From positions 27,823,217 through 27,887,216 of the forward strand of contig JASEVX010000012.1 in assembly GCA_031761405.1 (NCBI GenBank): a stretch of 64,000 bases of DNA. Reading direction: 5' to 3'. How positions within the stretch are numbered: the first letter of the stretch is position 1; each line of letters starts with the position of its first letter. The stretch comes from Serripes groenlandicus. Taxonomy: Eukaryota > Mollusca > Bivalvia > Cardiida > Cardiidae. Under the pieces are notes generated by a model. It saw only the letters and a program-made list of their open reading frames with translations. It made no database searches and was not told the origin of the DNA. A program made the position numbers and the translations under genes. Shown here one piece after another: positions 52,842 to 63,923 of this stretch.

Positions 52842-55800
52842 TCTGATCAGCTAGTCGAATTATGCTCCAATTATTTCAATTCGTGTGGAAGTAAATATTT
52901 CACTAAAACCATCCCAAATAAAAGCTATAACTTCATTTATACAGACAGTCACCAAAAGCACTGGTTTGATGAGGAATGCGGAAGCAAACGAGATGCGTAT
53001 AAAATAGCTACAAAGATTCTAAACCGTGAGCAATCCGTATCGGCCCGCATATCATATTTTATGAAACGCAAAGATTATAAGTACTGTTGTAGGAAAAAGA
53101 AGTCGGAGTATAACAGAAATATAGCCGAAAAAATGAATGAAATGCGAAGGTCGAAACCTCGCGATTTTTGGAAAATGTTTAAAAAAGGTAAAATTCTGGT
53201 CTCGGACGCGGAAATTTCATTAGAACAATTTCACGATTATTTTAAAAAATTAGCGGCCGAACCATATGAACCAATAAATAGTGAGGTGTATAACGATTTC
53301 AACCTCCAAGATCGGAATTTGAAATCGGCAACATTTGAAGAATTAGACCAATCAATCACATTGCAGGAACTATATACTGCCTGTAAACAGATAGGTACCA
53401 ATAAAGCATGTTCCTTTGATGATATAATCTACGAATATTTCAAAGAGAGCATAGATTTAACGGGAAATGCACTTTTAATGGTCTTTAATTATATCTTAGA
53501 GTCAGGAAATTTCCCATCGACTTGGTGTAAAGGGCTGATCATTCCTATCTTTAAGAAGGGTGATTCTTCCGACCCTAATAATTATAGAGGCATTACTCTA
53601 ACTAGCTGTTTTGCTAAACTTTTTACAGTTATATTAAACAATAGGTTAAAGAAATGGACAGAGGAATGTGATATCCTGACGGACGCTCAATTCGGTTTTA
53701 AATCAGGATATAGCACGGTGGATGCGGTATTTATTTTAAACGCATTAATAGAAAAACAATTAAATAGTAGGGGTAAACTGTTTACATGTTTTGTTGACTT
53801 TAAAAAGGCATATGATAGCATAGATAGGGATGCGTTATGGTATAAACTTATCAAATCGGGTGTCGATGGTAAACTTTTTACAGTCATACGGTCGATGTAC
53901 TCAAATGTCAAAATGTGCGTTAAACATGTAAATAACCTATCAGAGTTCTTTGACAGCAATATAGGTCTATTCCAAGGGGAGATAACCTCACCGATACTGT
54001 TTTCTTTATTTCTAAATGACATTGAAACCTGCTTTCAAAAGGATCTATCTGAAGGATTAACAATTGATCAAATAATCATATACCTACTCATGTTTGCAGA
54101 TGACGCGGTACTTGTATCGGAGACAAGGGAAGGGTTACAAAGATTACTACAGAGTCTAGAAGAATATTGTTCGAAATGGAAATTAACTGTAAACATAGAC
54201 AAAACAAAAGCTATGGTATTTAGGAAAGGGGGACGGACCGGGCGAGATTGGGTATGGTCATATTCAGGCAATACAATAGAAGTAGTGAACAGTTTTAACT
54301 ATCTAGGGATATTATTTACAAGCGGGGGTTCATTTCACCAAGCAACTAATTCACTCGTAGGAAAAGCCCTGAGGGCGATGGGATCACTATTAAGTGTTAC
54401 CAAAGAATACAATCTACCAGTCAATATTTTACTTAATTTATTTGATAGTTATGTTAGCTCAATATTGAGCTACAACTGTGAGGTGTGGGGACTTAACCAA
54501 GCAGAAAATGTTGAAATAGTCCATAGAAAATTCTGCAAACGTATACTTAATGTTAAAATGACAACAAACTCTCTATCACTGTTATCAGAACTTGGTCGTT
54601 TCCCATTGATAATAGGACGAAAAATACGCATAGTCAAATACTGGTTAAAATTATTTCACAATAAAAAAAAAAACTGTATTCTATCAGCAATAGTCAGATT
54701 ACAAAATCAAGAAATACAGAACGACTCACAAGTTAAAAACTGGTGTAACAGAGTTAAAAGTTTATTAGAAAGTTCAGGATTTAATGAAATATGGCTATAC
54801 CCCGAATCAGTTCATATAAACAGTTTTATACCAACCTTCATGACTAGAATGAAAGACCTACATATAAATAATTGGGCTTCTAGTATAAACATGTGCCCGT
54901 CATTGAACACGTTTCGATATATGAAAACAAATTACGAAAGATCAAGCTATATTGATATTCTAGACAACAAACAACAACGAAACCTCATCAGTAAAATAAG
55001 ACTATCATCACATGATTTAAAAATAGAAACCGGGAGATATAATAACACTAACAGAAATGAAAGATATTGTGAATTATGCCAACTACATGATATAGAAGAT
55101 GAATATCATTTTACCCTAATTTGTCCGCACTATAATGATATCCGATCAAAATATGTAACTAAATACTTTTCTAAAAATCCAAGTATGTATAAATATTTTG
55201 AATTACTGAACTCCAATAACAAAACGACATTACTAAACCTTACATATTTCTATAAAAACGCATTTCAGAAGAGAAGGGACTATTATCTAGCCAGTACAGG
55301 TGACTAATGGAACCAGGAAACATGTAATCTATGTAAATACTAATAATTTGTGTAAAATACCAATAATCTGTTCAATGTTTATATATGTACATGTATAAAC
55401 TAGTCTATGTATATATAATGTCAATGAGTACCATGTATTAGATATGCCATGTTGACGTAAATAGAAAACATCTGAAGAAACAACCAAAGATCGAGGATGG
55501 AAGACATTGTGGGAAAAGCAGGAATGTGAACACGATTTCTTCTTTCCCGAAAATGACTTCAAAAATAAAATAAAACAAGGAATAAATAAATGCTTTTGTA
55601 ACAAATATCATCGGATGTGTGTAGATTCTGAAAGGGAAAGGTAAAACATGAAATACTAGTATATGACCAGTACTGGATGCTATATGTTCCAGGAATAAGT
55701 AAAAATAATCGGAAGTATTCTCACGTTTCAACCAAAATGTATAAAATATGAAAAAAATGCTATGTATGTATATATATGTATGTATTAAATGACATGCCAT

Positions 55801-55898
55801 TTTCTGTTGTATGTATATTTATATGTATGTTTTATGTGACTATGAGCTTGTATGCTTAATGTCAATTAAAATTTCTGTTCTGTTCTGTTCTGTTCTGT
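52842..55898 (+). mobile_element. LINE-C: young 5'-truncated LINE nested in LINE-B
   Basis: Runs from the connector region to a (CTGTT)n tail at 55,876-55,898. LINE-B coding sequence stops at 52,841 and resumes in the matching position at 55,899 (ATCATAAAGTATTGG, equal to the IVKYWLK region of LINE-C). A 3' untranslated region of ~565 bases precedes the CTGTT tail. No endonuclease domain is present. Confidence 0.85.
53061..55307 (+). CDS. LINE-C ORF2 product: reverse transcriptase with C-terminal zinc-type motif
   Basis: 748 codons from the first ATG; the frame is open upstream to ~52,845 without Met (WFDEEC connector), so the true ORF was longer and is truncated. RT palm: GTNKACSFDDI (~112-122), IIPIFKKGD, NYRGITL; motif A VDFKKAYDSID (245-255, catalytic Asp246); motif B FQGEITSPILF (304-314); motif C FADD (345-348, Asp347-348). 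Thumb: KWKLTVNIDKTK, YLGILFTSGG. C terminus: CELC (670-673) with EYH (683) and C688, a Cys-Cys-His-Cys arrangement that recurs in many animal LINEs. All catalytic residues are intact. Motif B has QGE where QGD/QGC is usual. The endonuclease is missing, so it is not autonomous. Confidence 0.92.
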   Translation: MKRKDYKYCCRKKKSEYNRNIAEKMNEMRRSKPRDFWKMFKKGKILVSDAEISLEQFHDYFKKLAAEPYEPINSEVYNDFNLQDRNLKSATFEELDQSITLQELYTACKQIGTNKACSFDDIIYEYFKESIDLTGNALLMVFNYILESGNFPSTWCKGLIIPIFKKGDSSDPNNYRGITLTSCFAKLFTVILNNRLKKWTEECDILTDAQFGFKSGYSTVDAVFILNALIEKQLNSRGKLFTCFVDFKKAYDSIDRDALWYKLIKSGVDGKLFTVIRSMYSNVKMCVKHVNNLSEFFDSNIGLFQGEITSPILFSLFLNDIETCFQKDLSEGLTIDQIIIYLLMFADDAVLVSETREGLQRLLQSLEEYCSKWKLTVNIDKTKAMVFRKGGRTGRDWVWSYSGNTIEVVNSFNYLGILFTSGGSFHQATNSLVGKALRAMGSLLSVTKEYNLPVNILLNLFDSYVSSILSYNCEVWGLNQAENVEIVHRKFCKRILNVKMTTNSLSLLSELGRFPLIIGRKIRIVKYWLKLFHNKKKNCILSAIVRLQNQEIQNDSQVKNWCNRVKSLLESSGFNEIWLYPESVHINSFIPTFMTRMKDLHINNWASSINMCPSLNTFRYMKTNYERSSYIDILDNKQQRNLISKIRLSSHDLKIETGRYNNTNRNERYCELCQLHDIEDEYHFTLICPHYNDIRSKYVTKYFSKNPSMYKYFELLNSNNKTTLLNLTYFYKNAFQKRRDYYLASTGD

Positions 55899-57186
55899 AT
55901 CATAAAGTATTGGATTAAAATAACAAGAACAGATGATCGTAAGTATATAAAATTAGTGTATAAACAAATGTTAAACGATATAAACACAAATGATGAAACT
56001 ACAAATTGGACATCTAAAATTAAAAATCTCTTGAACACTATGGGCTTTGGTTATGTATGGTTAAACCAGGGTGTAGAAAATGAACACATGTTCATGAATA
56101 TTTTCAGACAAAGGATTTAAGACATATTTATTCAAAATTGGGAAAATGACCTAAGTAATATGTCAAGAGCAACTACATACAATCTCTTTAAATCTTTTGA
56201 ATTTCAGGAATATCTTAACAAAATATCAATAAAAAAATATAGAATTTCACTAACCAAACTTAGAGTTTCTAGCCATAAACTTGAAATTGAATCAGGAAGA
56301 TGGACAAAACCAGTAAAAACTCCAAGAACAGAGAGAGTATGTAAGCTTTGTCATACTTTAGAAGATGAATTTCATTTCGTAATTGAATGTCCTTTATATC
56401 AAGAATTTCGAATATCATATATAAGTAAGTATTACTGGTCAATGCCTAATATCCCCAAATTTATAGAATTATTAAAAACAACGAACCCTAAAACAATTAA
56501 TAAATTAGGCATATTCATCCAAAAGAGCTTCCACAAAAGAATAAATACTCTTTACACATGATATTATTAAAGTTAATCTTAAATTCTATATCTTAAATAC
56601 AATATATTGCTGATAGTTATGTTCTGTTTTCTCCTCTCTTTAAATGTGAATTACATGTACGTTGATATTTATGTGAGTTGTATATATTTGTGCATGTACA
56701 GTGATGAATATTTTGCACTTTTATAATGTTAATTGTTGAGTATTTCATTTACACAAACAGACGCATGCACGTACACTCACCAACGCAAACGCGCGAAAGT
56801 TCAAACACATGCACGCACACGCACGCACACCCCACGCACAAAAATAAAATGATAATTGTAGATATGTATATACAACAATATAAATATAGTAATGAATGCA
56901 TAGATATACACCTTTAAAATGAATTAGAAAACGGAATAGTGCATTTCAAACATAATGATATATATTCAGAACTCTCATCTCTATGCATAATGGAGACACT
57001 AAATGCACGAAAATGAAATCATTCTTAATCGTTTTTCTCCATATCTAACACATAGCAGTCTGACTAAGGAACCGGACAGATTTATATTTTTAACATACTG
57101 ATGTATATATGTTACTTGTTTAGTTTGTATTTGCATGATGGACAGTTCTGTCTTTTGCTTGCTAATAAACTTTTAAACTTTTTAAA
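55899..57186 (+). pseudogene. LINE-B 3' segment (C-terminal region and 3' UTR)
   Basis: Continues LINE-B after LINE-C: YWIKITR, WTSKIKNLL, then an in-frame TAA (~56,118). Next comes the 133-codon piece 56,160-56,561 with CKLC...DEFHF...C, the intact zinc-type motif. A ~620-base 3' UTR follows with a CA/GCAC-rich patch (56,760-56,840), ending CTAATAAACTTTTAAAC just before the target duplication at 57,187. Confidence 0.82.
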
Positions 57187-57194
57187 ACATAAAT

Positions 57195-57852
57195 ACCTTC
57201 GGTATTAGGTTGACTTTTGACCTCGTTTTCGGGAGTGAAAAATTAGACTAATGTATGACTAAATATGAGACGTATATGTAAATACACCATTATAAAAGCA
57301 TTGTTTTCTAGATGTTATGTTCCAATTAAATTCTATGAGGCCTGGTGAAAATATAGAATGTATTTACCCTCGCCATATTTGGAGACCAGAACTATATTAT
57401 AGTTGTTGATTGATTGATTGATTGATATATTGGGATTTAAAGCCGTTTTCAACAATGCTACAGTAGTATCAAGGCGGCCACTGAGAACCTACTCATGTGT
57501 TTCCTATCTTACTCACACAAACTATGCACAACAGTTTTTCCAAGCAGCTTGCTGCTTTTCAACATATGCGGTTAGCCCATTTGGTAATACCCCCGTCAGA
57601 CCGGTTGGGGACCTTACTGCGCTGCTATGGCGACGGAAAACGGGTCAAGAGCGCGTCAATATCGCCATAAGCGTGGTAAAAGCGTGGTGGAAACGCCAGA
57701 CATCGTGCTGTGGTTGCCAATGATCGCCGAGTCACGGCGTTTATTTTGAACATATTCAAAACAAACGCCAATGTCGGCGATCTGACCTTGAATGCGATGA
57801 GAACGGGTTGAGAACGCGATGGTTCGCGAATGTCGTTAGACAAGCGTCGTAA
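57195..57852 (-). repeat. third TAC module, second half
   Basis: CCTTCGGTATTAGGTTGAC, GGGAGTGAAAAATTAGACTAATG and GGAGACCAGAAC match 41,822-42,070. A minus-strand SINE-A (57,407-57,590) then abuts the CpG-rich element (57,591-57,852), in the same order as the left arm at 18,502-18,929 reversed. It ends at a (GA)n run, 57,853-57,878. Confidence 0.78.
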
Positions 57853-57952
57853 CAGAGAGAGAGAGAGAGAGAGAGAGCCTCTTAGTAATCAAAACATTCC
57901 TAAACTCTTATTTCAGAAAAGAATTAAGTCGCCAGATTCGGAATATCTTCTT

Positions 57953-58104
57953 TAGGAAATTAGTCGCTGAAAGAGTTTAGAAATATGGACTTGGCTGTAA
58001 ATTATCCACACACTCTGATATGATTCGAATGGACCGTATTTGGCAGATACTTCTTGTAAACCAAAATCAGTGCACATACCAGGGACGAAGTTATCTACGT
58101 TCCT
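57953..58104. other. short unassigned spacer
   Basis: No gene. It ends with the left copy of the SINE target duplication ATCTACGTTCCT (58,093-58,104). Confidence 0.4.
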
Positions 58105-58408
58105 AGCCGAGCCCCGGTAGCTCAGTCGGTAGCGACGCGAGCTGTCAATCCAGGATTGTGAGTTCGAATCCCGGCTCGGCCAACGTTCTTTCCGACGATT
58201 GACAAAAGTCAATGCGACATGCGTCATTCGTCTTCCACCAATGGGCTAAGTCTATGTGGAAAAGCAGCCAGTTGCTTGAGAAGATTGTTGTGTGGAGTAC
58301 TGGTGTGAGAAAACCAGGAAATGCATGAGTAGGTGAACTGGCCGCCGTGATATGACTGAGAAATTGTTAAAAACGGCGTTAAACCCCAATCAATCAATCA
58401 ATCAATCA
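58105..58408 (+). mobile_element. SINE-A, reference full-length copy with 12-bp target-site duplication
   Basis: Head: GAGCCCCGGTAGCTCAGTCGG A-box region, loop CTGTCAA, GAGTTCGAATCCCGGCTCGG B-box region. Body: TTTCCGACGATTGACAAAAG, CAATGCGACATGCGTCATTC, GTCTATGTGGAAAAGCAGCC, GTACTGGTGTGAGAAAACC. 3' end: TTGTTAAAAACGGCGTTAAA and CAAT repeats. ATCTACGTTCCT flanks both sides (58,093-58,104; 58,409-58,420). The conserved end resembles the shared 3' segments of molluscan V- or Deu-type SINE superfamilies, an assignment I cannot verify here. Confidence 0.92.
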
Positions 58409-58455
58409 ATCTACGTTCCTGCACAGTCAAAACAAAACAGCACACATCTCGATTA

Positions 58456-59356
58456 TTTTAGTATTGTTTAATTTGTACAATGTACTAATGTACGCGTGTA
58501 CGTGTAGTTTTAGTATTGTTTAATTTTTACAATGTACTAATGTACGCGTGTACGTGTAGTTTTAGTATTGTTTAATGTTTACAATGTACTAATGTACGCG
58601 TGTACGTGTAGTTTTAGTATTGTTTAATGTTTACAATGTACTAATGTACGCGTGTACGTGTAGTTTTAGTATTGTTTAATGTTTACAATGTACTAATGTA
58701 CGCGTGTACGTGTAGTTTTAGTATTGTTTAATTTTTACAATGTACTAATGTACGCGTGTACGTGTAGTTTTAGTATTGTTTAATTTTTACAATGTACTAA
58801 TGTACGCGTGTACGTGTAGTTTTAGTATTGTTTAATTTTTACAATGTACTAATGTACGCGTGTACGTGTAGTTTTAGTATTGTTTAATGTTTACAATGTA
58901 CTAATGTACGCGTGTACGTGTAGTTTTAGTATTGTTTAATTTTTACAATGTACTAATGTACGCGTGTACGTGTAGTTTTAGTATTGTTTAATGTTTACAA
59001 TGTACTAATGTACGCGTGTACGTGTAGTTTTAGTATTGTTTAATTTTTACAATGTACTAATGTACGCGTGTACGTGTAGTTTTAGTATTGTTTAATTATT
59101 ACAATGTACTAATGTACGCGTGTACGTGTAGTTTTAGTATTGTTTAATTTTTACAATGTACTAATGTACGCGTGTACGTGTAGTTTTAGTATTGTTTAAT
59201 TTTTACAATGTACTAATGTACGCGTGTACGTGTAGTTTTAGTATTGTTTAATTATTACAATGTACTAATGTACGCGTGTACGTGTAGTTTTAGTATTGTT
59301 TAATTTTTTTAATGTACTAATGTACGCGTGTACGTGTAGTTTTAGTAATGTTTAAT
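58456..59356 (+). repeat. 52-bp satellite array, ~17 copies
   Basis: Unit TTTTAGTATTGTTTAATKTT, TACAATGTACTAATGTACG, CGTGTACGTGTAG. Copies differ almost only at one site (AATTTTTAC, AATGTTTAC or AATTATTAC). Each unit contains palindromic GTACGCGTGTAC/GTACGTGTA pieces with a local CpG cluster. Confidence 0.95.
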
Positions 59357-59371
59357 GAAACAACAATAATT

Positions 59372-59863
59372 GAGCCGTTTTACGAGAAAACCCTACATTA
59401 TGGACTCTGCGTAATGTATCGACCCAGGTCAGCAGTCCGCGCAGGCTAATCTGGGCCGTAACATTCCGTCTTCAGGGGGGTAGCGGAATAGATTAATGAT
59501 TCCTGTAACAGAAAATCCACAGGAGGCGAAAAGTGTCTGTCCGGGTTAGCCTGCGCGGTATACTAAGGCTGATCCGGTCGATACTTTACGCAGAGTCCAC
59601 CATGTTGGTTTTCTCGCAGAACGGCTCATATCAATATATCTGCGTAATGTATCGACCAGATCAGCCTGCGCTGTCCGCGCAGACTGATCCGGCCGATACA
59701 TTCCGTCTAAGGGGGGTAGATAGAGTAGTGATTCCTGAAACAGAAAATCCACAGGAGGCGAAAAGTGCCTGTCCGGGTTAGCCTGCGCGGTATACTAAGG
59801 CTGATCCGGGTCGATACTTTACGCAGAGTCCACCATGTTGATTTTCTCGCAGAACGGCTCATA
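59372..59863. mobile_element. two tandem copies of the GAGCCGTYCC inverted-repeat element
   Basis: First copy 59,372-59,630 with both terminal repeats (GAGCCGTTTTACGAGAAAACC / GGTTTTCTCGCAGAACGGCTC). Second copy 59,640-59,863 lacks the left end and starts at TCTGCGTAATGTATCGACC, the mirror of the truncation pattern at 46,647-47,375. Confidence 0.85.
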
Positions 59864-60437
59864 TGTATTTGCGTAAATCACATATACAATTAACTAAATT
59901 ATTGAAGATTGAAAAGAAAGCCATTAGCTTATATTCAAAATCTCTTTCTCGATATTTAAAATATAGCAGATTAATATAGTATGTTGTACACAAGGTATTA
60001 CGCAAAATTGAACATTTACATGCGAGTTCAACTGGAACTAACCATTATTCGAACAATAAAACACATAAACGTTATGGTTCAAGGGGACCATCATGGTGCT
60101 AGGTCGCACACTTAATTTGATAGAACTTACATATAAAGAAAACGAGCCCATGCTCTTGTTAGTCATGTTTTTTCAATGGATCGGAATAATTTGAAAAATC
60201 TTCGTTATTGGAAACATTTGTATCAAGTTTGTTTCTTCAAATCGGGCCAATACATTTGTTTATATCATAATTGACGTCGCCGGGAGTGTAATAAAGCCAT
60301 TGTATAAATTGCGTATTCAACTAGTGTAATAACAATGTTACGTAACGTCATAATGCAAAGCATTGAAAATGACCGCGCTATATAGCGACGTTATATATAT
60401 TTTGCGCTAATAATCGTCGAATTGGAATTTATGATAT

Positions 60438-60597
60438 AAATAGAATATAACATTCGTGGTCATTCAATACAAAATTTTATTAAACTCGTTTTCTAAAATT
60501 GCTAAAAACTCGCGAAGGCTCGTTTTTATCAATTTTAGAGAACTCGTTTAATAAAATGTCGTATTGAATGACCACTCATGTAATATCCTCTATACAA
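60438..60597. mobile_element. 160-bp foldback element
   Basis: CATTCGTGGTCATTCAATAC ... TTTTATTAAACTCG is matched in reverse by CGTTTAATAAAATGTCGTAT ... TGAATGACCACTCATG around a GCGAAGGCTCG core. The arms are about 60 bases each. A diverged relative lies near 46,340-46,460. Confidence 0.75.
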
Positions 60598-60683
60598 TAT
60601 ATTTGGTTTACCCCTGGTGACCAGATCGGAATAAAGTGTACACTCTTTGTAGAGGATCGGCAAAGGATCTTTTAAGGACAAAC

Positions 60684-61050
60684 GCCGAGCCCCGGTAGCT
60701 CAGTCGGTAGCGACGCGGGCTGTCAATCCAGGGGTTGTTAGTTCGAATCCCGGCTCGAGCCCCGGTAGCTCAGTCGGTAGCGACGCGGGCTGTCAATCCA
60801 GGGGTTGTGAGTTCGAATCCCGGCTCGGCCAACTTTCTTTCCGACGATTGACAAAAGTCAATGCGACATGCGTCATTCGTCTTCCACCAATGAGCTAAGT
60901 CTATGTGGAAAAGCAGCCAGTTGCTTGGGAAGATTGTTGTGTGGAGTACTGGTGTGAGAAAACCAGAAAATGCATGAGTAGGTGAAATGGCCGCCGTGAT
61001 ATAACTGAGAAATTGTTGAAAACGGCGTTAAACCCCAATCAATCAATCAA
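60684..61050 (+). mobile_element. SINE-A with duplicated tRNA head and 13-bp target-site duplication
   Basis: Two heads in tandem (60,684-60,757 and about 60,756-60,831), each with GAGCCCCGGTAGCTCAGTCGG and GAGTTCGAATCCCGGCTCG (first has TTAGTTCG), precede one ordinary SINE-A body and CAAT tail. TTTAAGGACAAAC is at 60,671-60,683 and 61,051-61,063. The duplication lies within the target repeats, so it was present in, or arose during, the insertion. Confidence 0.92.
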
Positions 61051-61228
61051 TTTAAGGACAAACAACCAACTCGGGATAGAACTTTTGAATCCTGAGAAGT
61101 TTTGGAATAGTTCCCTCTTTCTGATGCCAAAACAACCACAATATATAACATATAATTTAAGTTTTTAAATAAGTGGACCACCTCTTGTGAATTTATTTTG
61201 AAATTAGACTATCGAGTTATGAAGAGAT

Positions 61229-61395
61229 TGATTGTTTGATATTTAACGCCGCTTTAAACCATGTTTTCAGTTATCTCACCGCGTTTCCCCTGGGTAATTA
61301 ACCAGCATTACTGATCCCTTTATCCTGACACCAGCCAGTCAGTTCTAATGCTACACCCGCAACCCTGAGCGCCAAGGAGGGAATCCAATTGGAGA
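61229..61395 (-). mobile_element. SINE-B fragment
   Basis: In the plus sense: GATTGATTGTTTGATATTTAACGCCGC, CCCTGGGTAATTAACCAG, TATCCTGACACCAGCC, CCTGAGCGCCAAGGAGGG, which is the reverse of the SINE-B body. Confidence 0.65.
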
Positions 61396-63197
61396 CATCG
61401 GTCAGTTATCTCCCTTTAATAATCTCTACATCTAGCTAGGTCCTATCATTTGGTTTCCTCTGTTTTTATCATTGGTTTCTTTGCACTGGATGGTGCACTT
61501 ATAATTGCATTTTTTTGGCCAACTGTTGTTAGATTGATTAGTAATTCCACATTTGTTTTCTTTAAACACTGCTATGTAAATTTTCTCTTTTGAATCATCA
61601 CTTTAATTAACACATTTATGATTAATGTGTACAGAGTAATTGCAATATCTCATTGCGAAATAGCGATAAAGACAAAGGATTCCAACTTAAAGGACCTACC
61701 AACTATTTGGTCTTCCTTGGTCTTTATCTGACAAGGGAGATAATATAATTATCACTAATGTCCCTAATTCTACTCCTTTTAAAGTCTTTGATATAACCAG
61801 ACCTTGGTCGAACCAACGGCCTCCCGCACCCGAGACGGACGCTCTACCACTACACCACTGAGGCGGTCTTTATGAAGAGAAGTAATTTGTAGGAGAATGA
61901 TAACGCACTGACAACGACGACGGTCTACAAGACATATAGGCGGCATATACAGACTCATCTCAGGTTTCACTTTACGCACTTGCAACATAAACACAGATCG
62001 CCAGACGCGGCGTGTAAGCTTGATCCAATTAAAAGCCGTCCAAGTTAGCATTCTGATCTGAATCGTTAAATGAATAAGAGTTTTTTTATGGTTCGGCTTA
62101 TTTCAATTTACAGACATAAAGGGTGAAACATAACCTTATTAATGTATACACTCTTTCTCACATGCATGAAGCGTTTTTGCAGCTGTCCACTTTTTAAAAA
62201 CATTGTGGCAAAAGGAGAATTTGCTCACAGTGAGAAATTTGTCTTTTTGACACAATCTTTTTCATTTCCATTCAAGGATAATATGTATCGTTCTATAGTT
62301 CTGCCTCGATCTGTTAAAGTTTCCTGTTTAGAATACAAAAAGGGTTAATTCTTATTTCCGGAAATGTAACTTCAAGGCTTGACACCACCAACACAGTGCT
62401 TTAAAAGATATGGAATTTAATGAAACACTGCGTTTAATCGACGCTGTTTAAGGTTTTTTTTAACGAATTATAAATATTGATCTTGATATGAATATTGGAA
62501 TGTAAGTAAAGTTTCAGAAATACGGTCAAATAACTTTACTTTAGATATCAAGGACATTTATATCAAGGACATTATCAGAAGGGTCGATATTAAGACTAAG
62601 GGTTATCCGGGTGCCCCGATGCAAGCTTGACACGCTGGGTTGACACTGCTAAAAATATAAGTGAAATTAACAACTCGCTCACCTGAGCAAAACCAACCAA
62701 TCGGTGATCATTTTAAAGGTTTCGCGCGTTTAACTACTTTTGGCGGTTTGGGTCATTCTCGTCTGGACACCTCAACAGGAAGGTCGAACGGAAAGGTTCA
62801 AGACAACGAGTGTCGTGCGCGCTGATTGAAAAATTACAAGGTAGGGATTTTACATTTGAGTCCATTGATTGTGTGTGCATGCATGTTACCTTTAACATTT
62901 ATTCGTTTAATGTTAAAATAAATGTTAACATTGAACACAAAATGGCGATCATGTCCAAATACATCAAATCTGTAGAGGACGACGTTGAAATATCAAGAAA
63001 AATAAGGAGTATCTCTATACAATCTGTACAAATCGCACCTTAAGTTTTTTTCTCCTTTACACACCATGTTTTCAAAAGTCATCAAAATGCGTCTGCATGT
63101 TGGAAACCATTTACCCCCTTTAATGCATAGTCAAATGAAAACTGTTCTTCAGAATGTCCAACCCATTTCCTGTTGGACTATTTTATAGTTGTCTGCT
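61396..63197. other. AT-rich stretch with repeat fragments, no gene
   Basis: A minus-strand Pro-like tRNA head lies at about 61,795-61,870 (TGTAGTGGTAGAGCGTCCG, loop CTCGGGT) without a recognised body. A MITE core hairpin is near 62,200-62,262 (ATTGTGGCAAAAGGAG ... CTTTTTGACACAAT). The 77-codon frame at 62,810-63,043 has no recognisable domain. Confidence 0.5.
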
Positions 63198-63428
63198 TTA
63201 ACCCTTTCCCTCATATAGACGCTTTCTGACGCCTCTGCAGCAGACGGCCTTTTGAAAACATAGTGACAAAAGAAGATATTGCTCAAAACGAGCAATTTCT
63301 CCTTTTGCCACAATGTTTCCCACTTTTAGTCATAGGTTATCCATTCAATTACAGAGATTTTTCTATTTATTGACAAAGTATGTTCAAAGTCGTCTTCTGC
63401 ATATTTGTTGTATGTGGGAAAGGGTTAA
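63198..63428. mobile_element. complete TTAA MITE, reference copy
   Basis: TTAACCCTTTCCC at 63,198 and GGGAAAGGGTTAA ending at 63,428 are exact 13-base inverted ends including TTAA. Inside are GACGCTTTCTGACGCCTCTG, CAGCAGACGGC and a hairpin GACAAAAGAAGATATTGCTC / GAGCAATTTCTCCTTTTGCC. TTAA targets suggest a piggyBac-mobilised family. Relatives occur at 12.6, 19.9-20.0, 35.8, 40.4-40.6, 45.8, 62.2 and 63.7 kb. Confidence 0.88.
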
Positions 63429-63892
63429 CCAGAAGTCATCTTTATCAGGGATGATTTAGATCAGATAACTTATTTGTGCATTCTTTATGAGGGCCGGGTG
63501 TATACGTTCTGCTTTTAGACATCTTTAAATGGTTTCTTTAAAAACTCAGAAAAACACTGATCAAATTGTATAAGATCGTTAACAGATCTTGATCCTAGCT
63601 GATGCAAATTTCCAAAGTTTTTGTGTGAGTAATATGTCTAATTGAAAATGGTTACAACAGCTATAATCTTAACCCTGTTCCACAAGTAGACCCTTTATGG
63701 TGCCACCGCAGCAGACGACATTTGAAAACAGTGTTGCAAAAGGAGAATTTGCTCAAAACCGGTAAATTCCTACCATTCGCCCCAATGTTCAATAATGTTA
63801 CTATCATTTATAGTGACTTTTCACATTTGTGTAAACTTGTTATCAAAATTATTAAATGTTAAGAAGGTTTGATACCAATGGTCAGAGATCCA

Positions 63893-63923
63893 GGCACGCC
63901 TCTGTGGTGTAGTGGTAGAGTTT
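63893..63923 (+). mobile_element. tRNA-Pro-like SINE head cut by another SINE
   Basis: GCCTCTGTGGTGTAGTGGTAGAG is the first part of a Pro-like head. It stops at TTTT, where a minus-strand SINE-A tail begins. Confidence 0.6.

Noticed and set aside
53687..54271. Minus-strand frames inside the LINE-C coding region
   Set aside because: Shadows of the plus-strand reverse transcriptase, no domain of their own.
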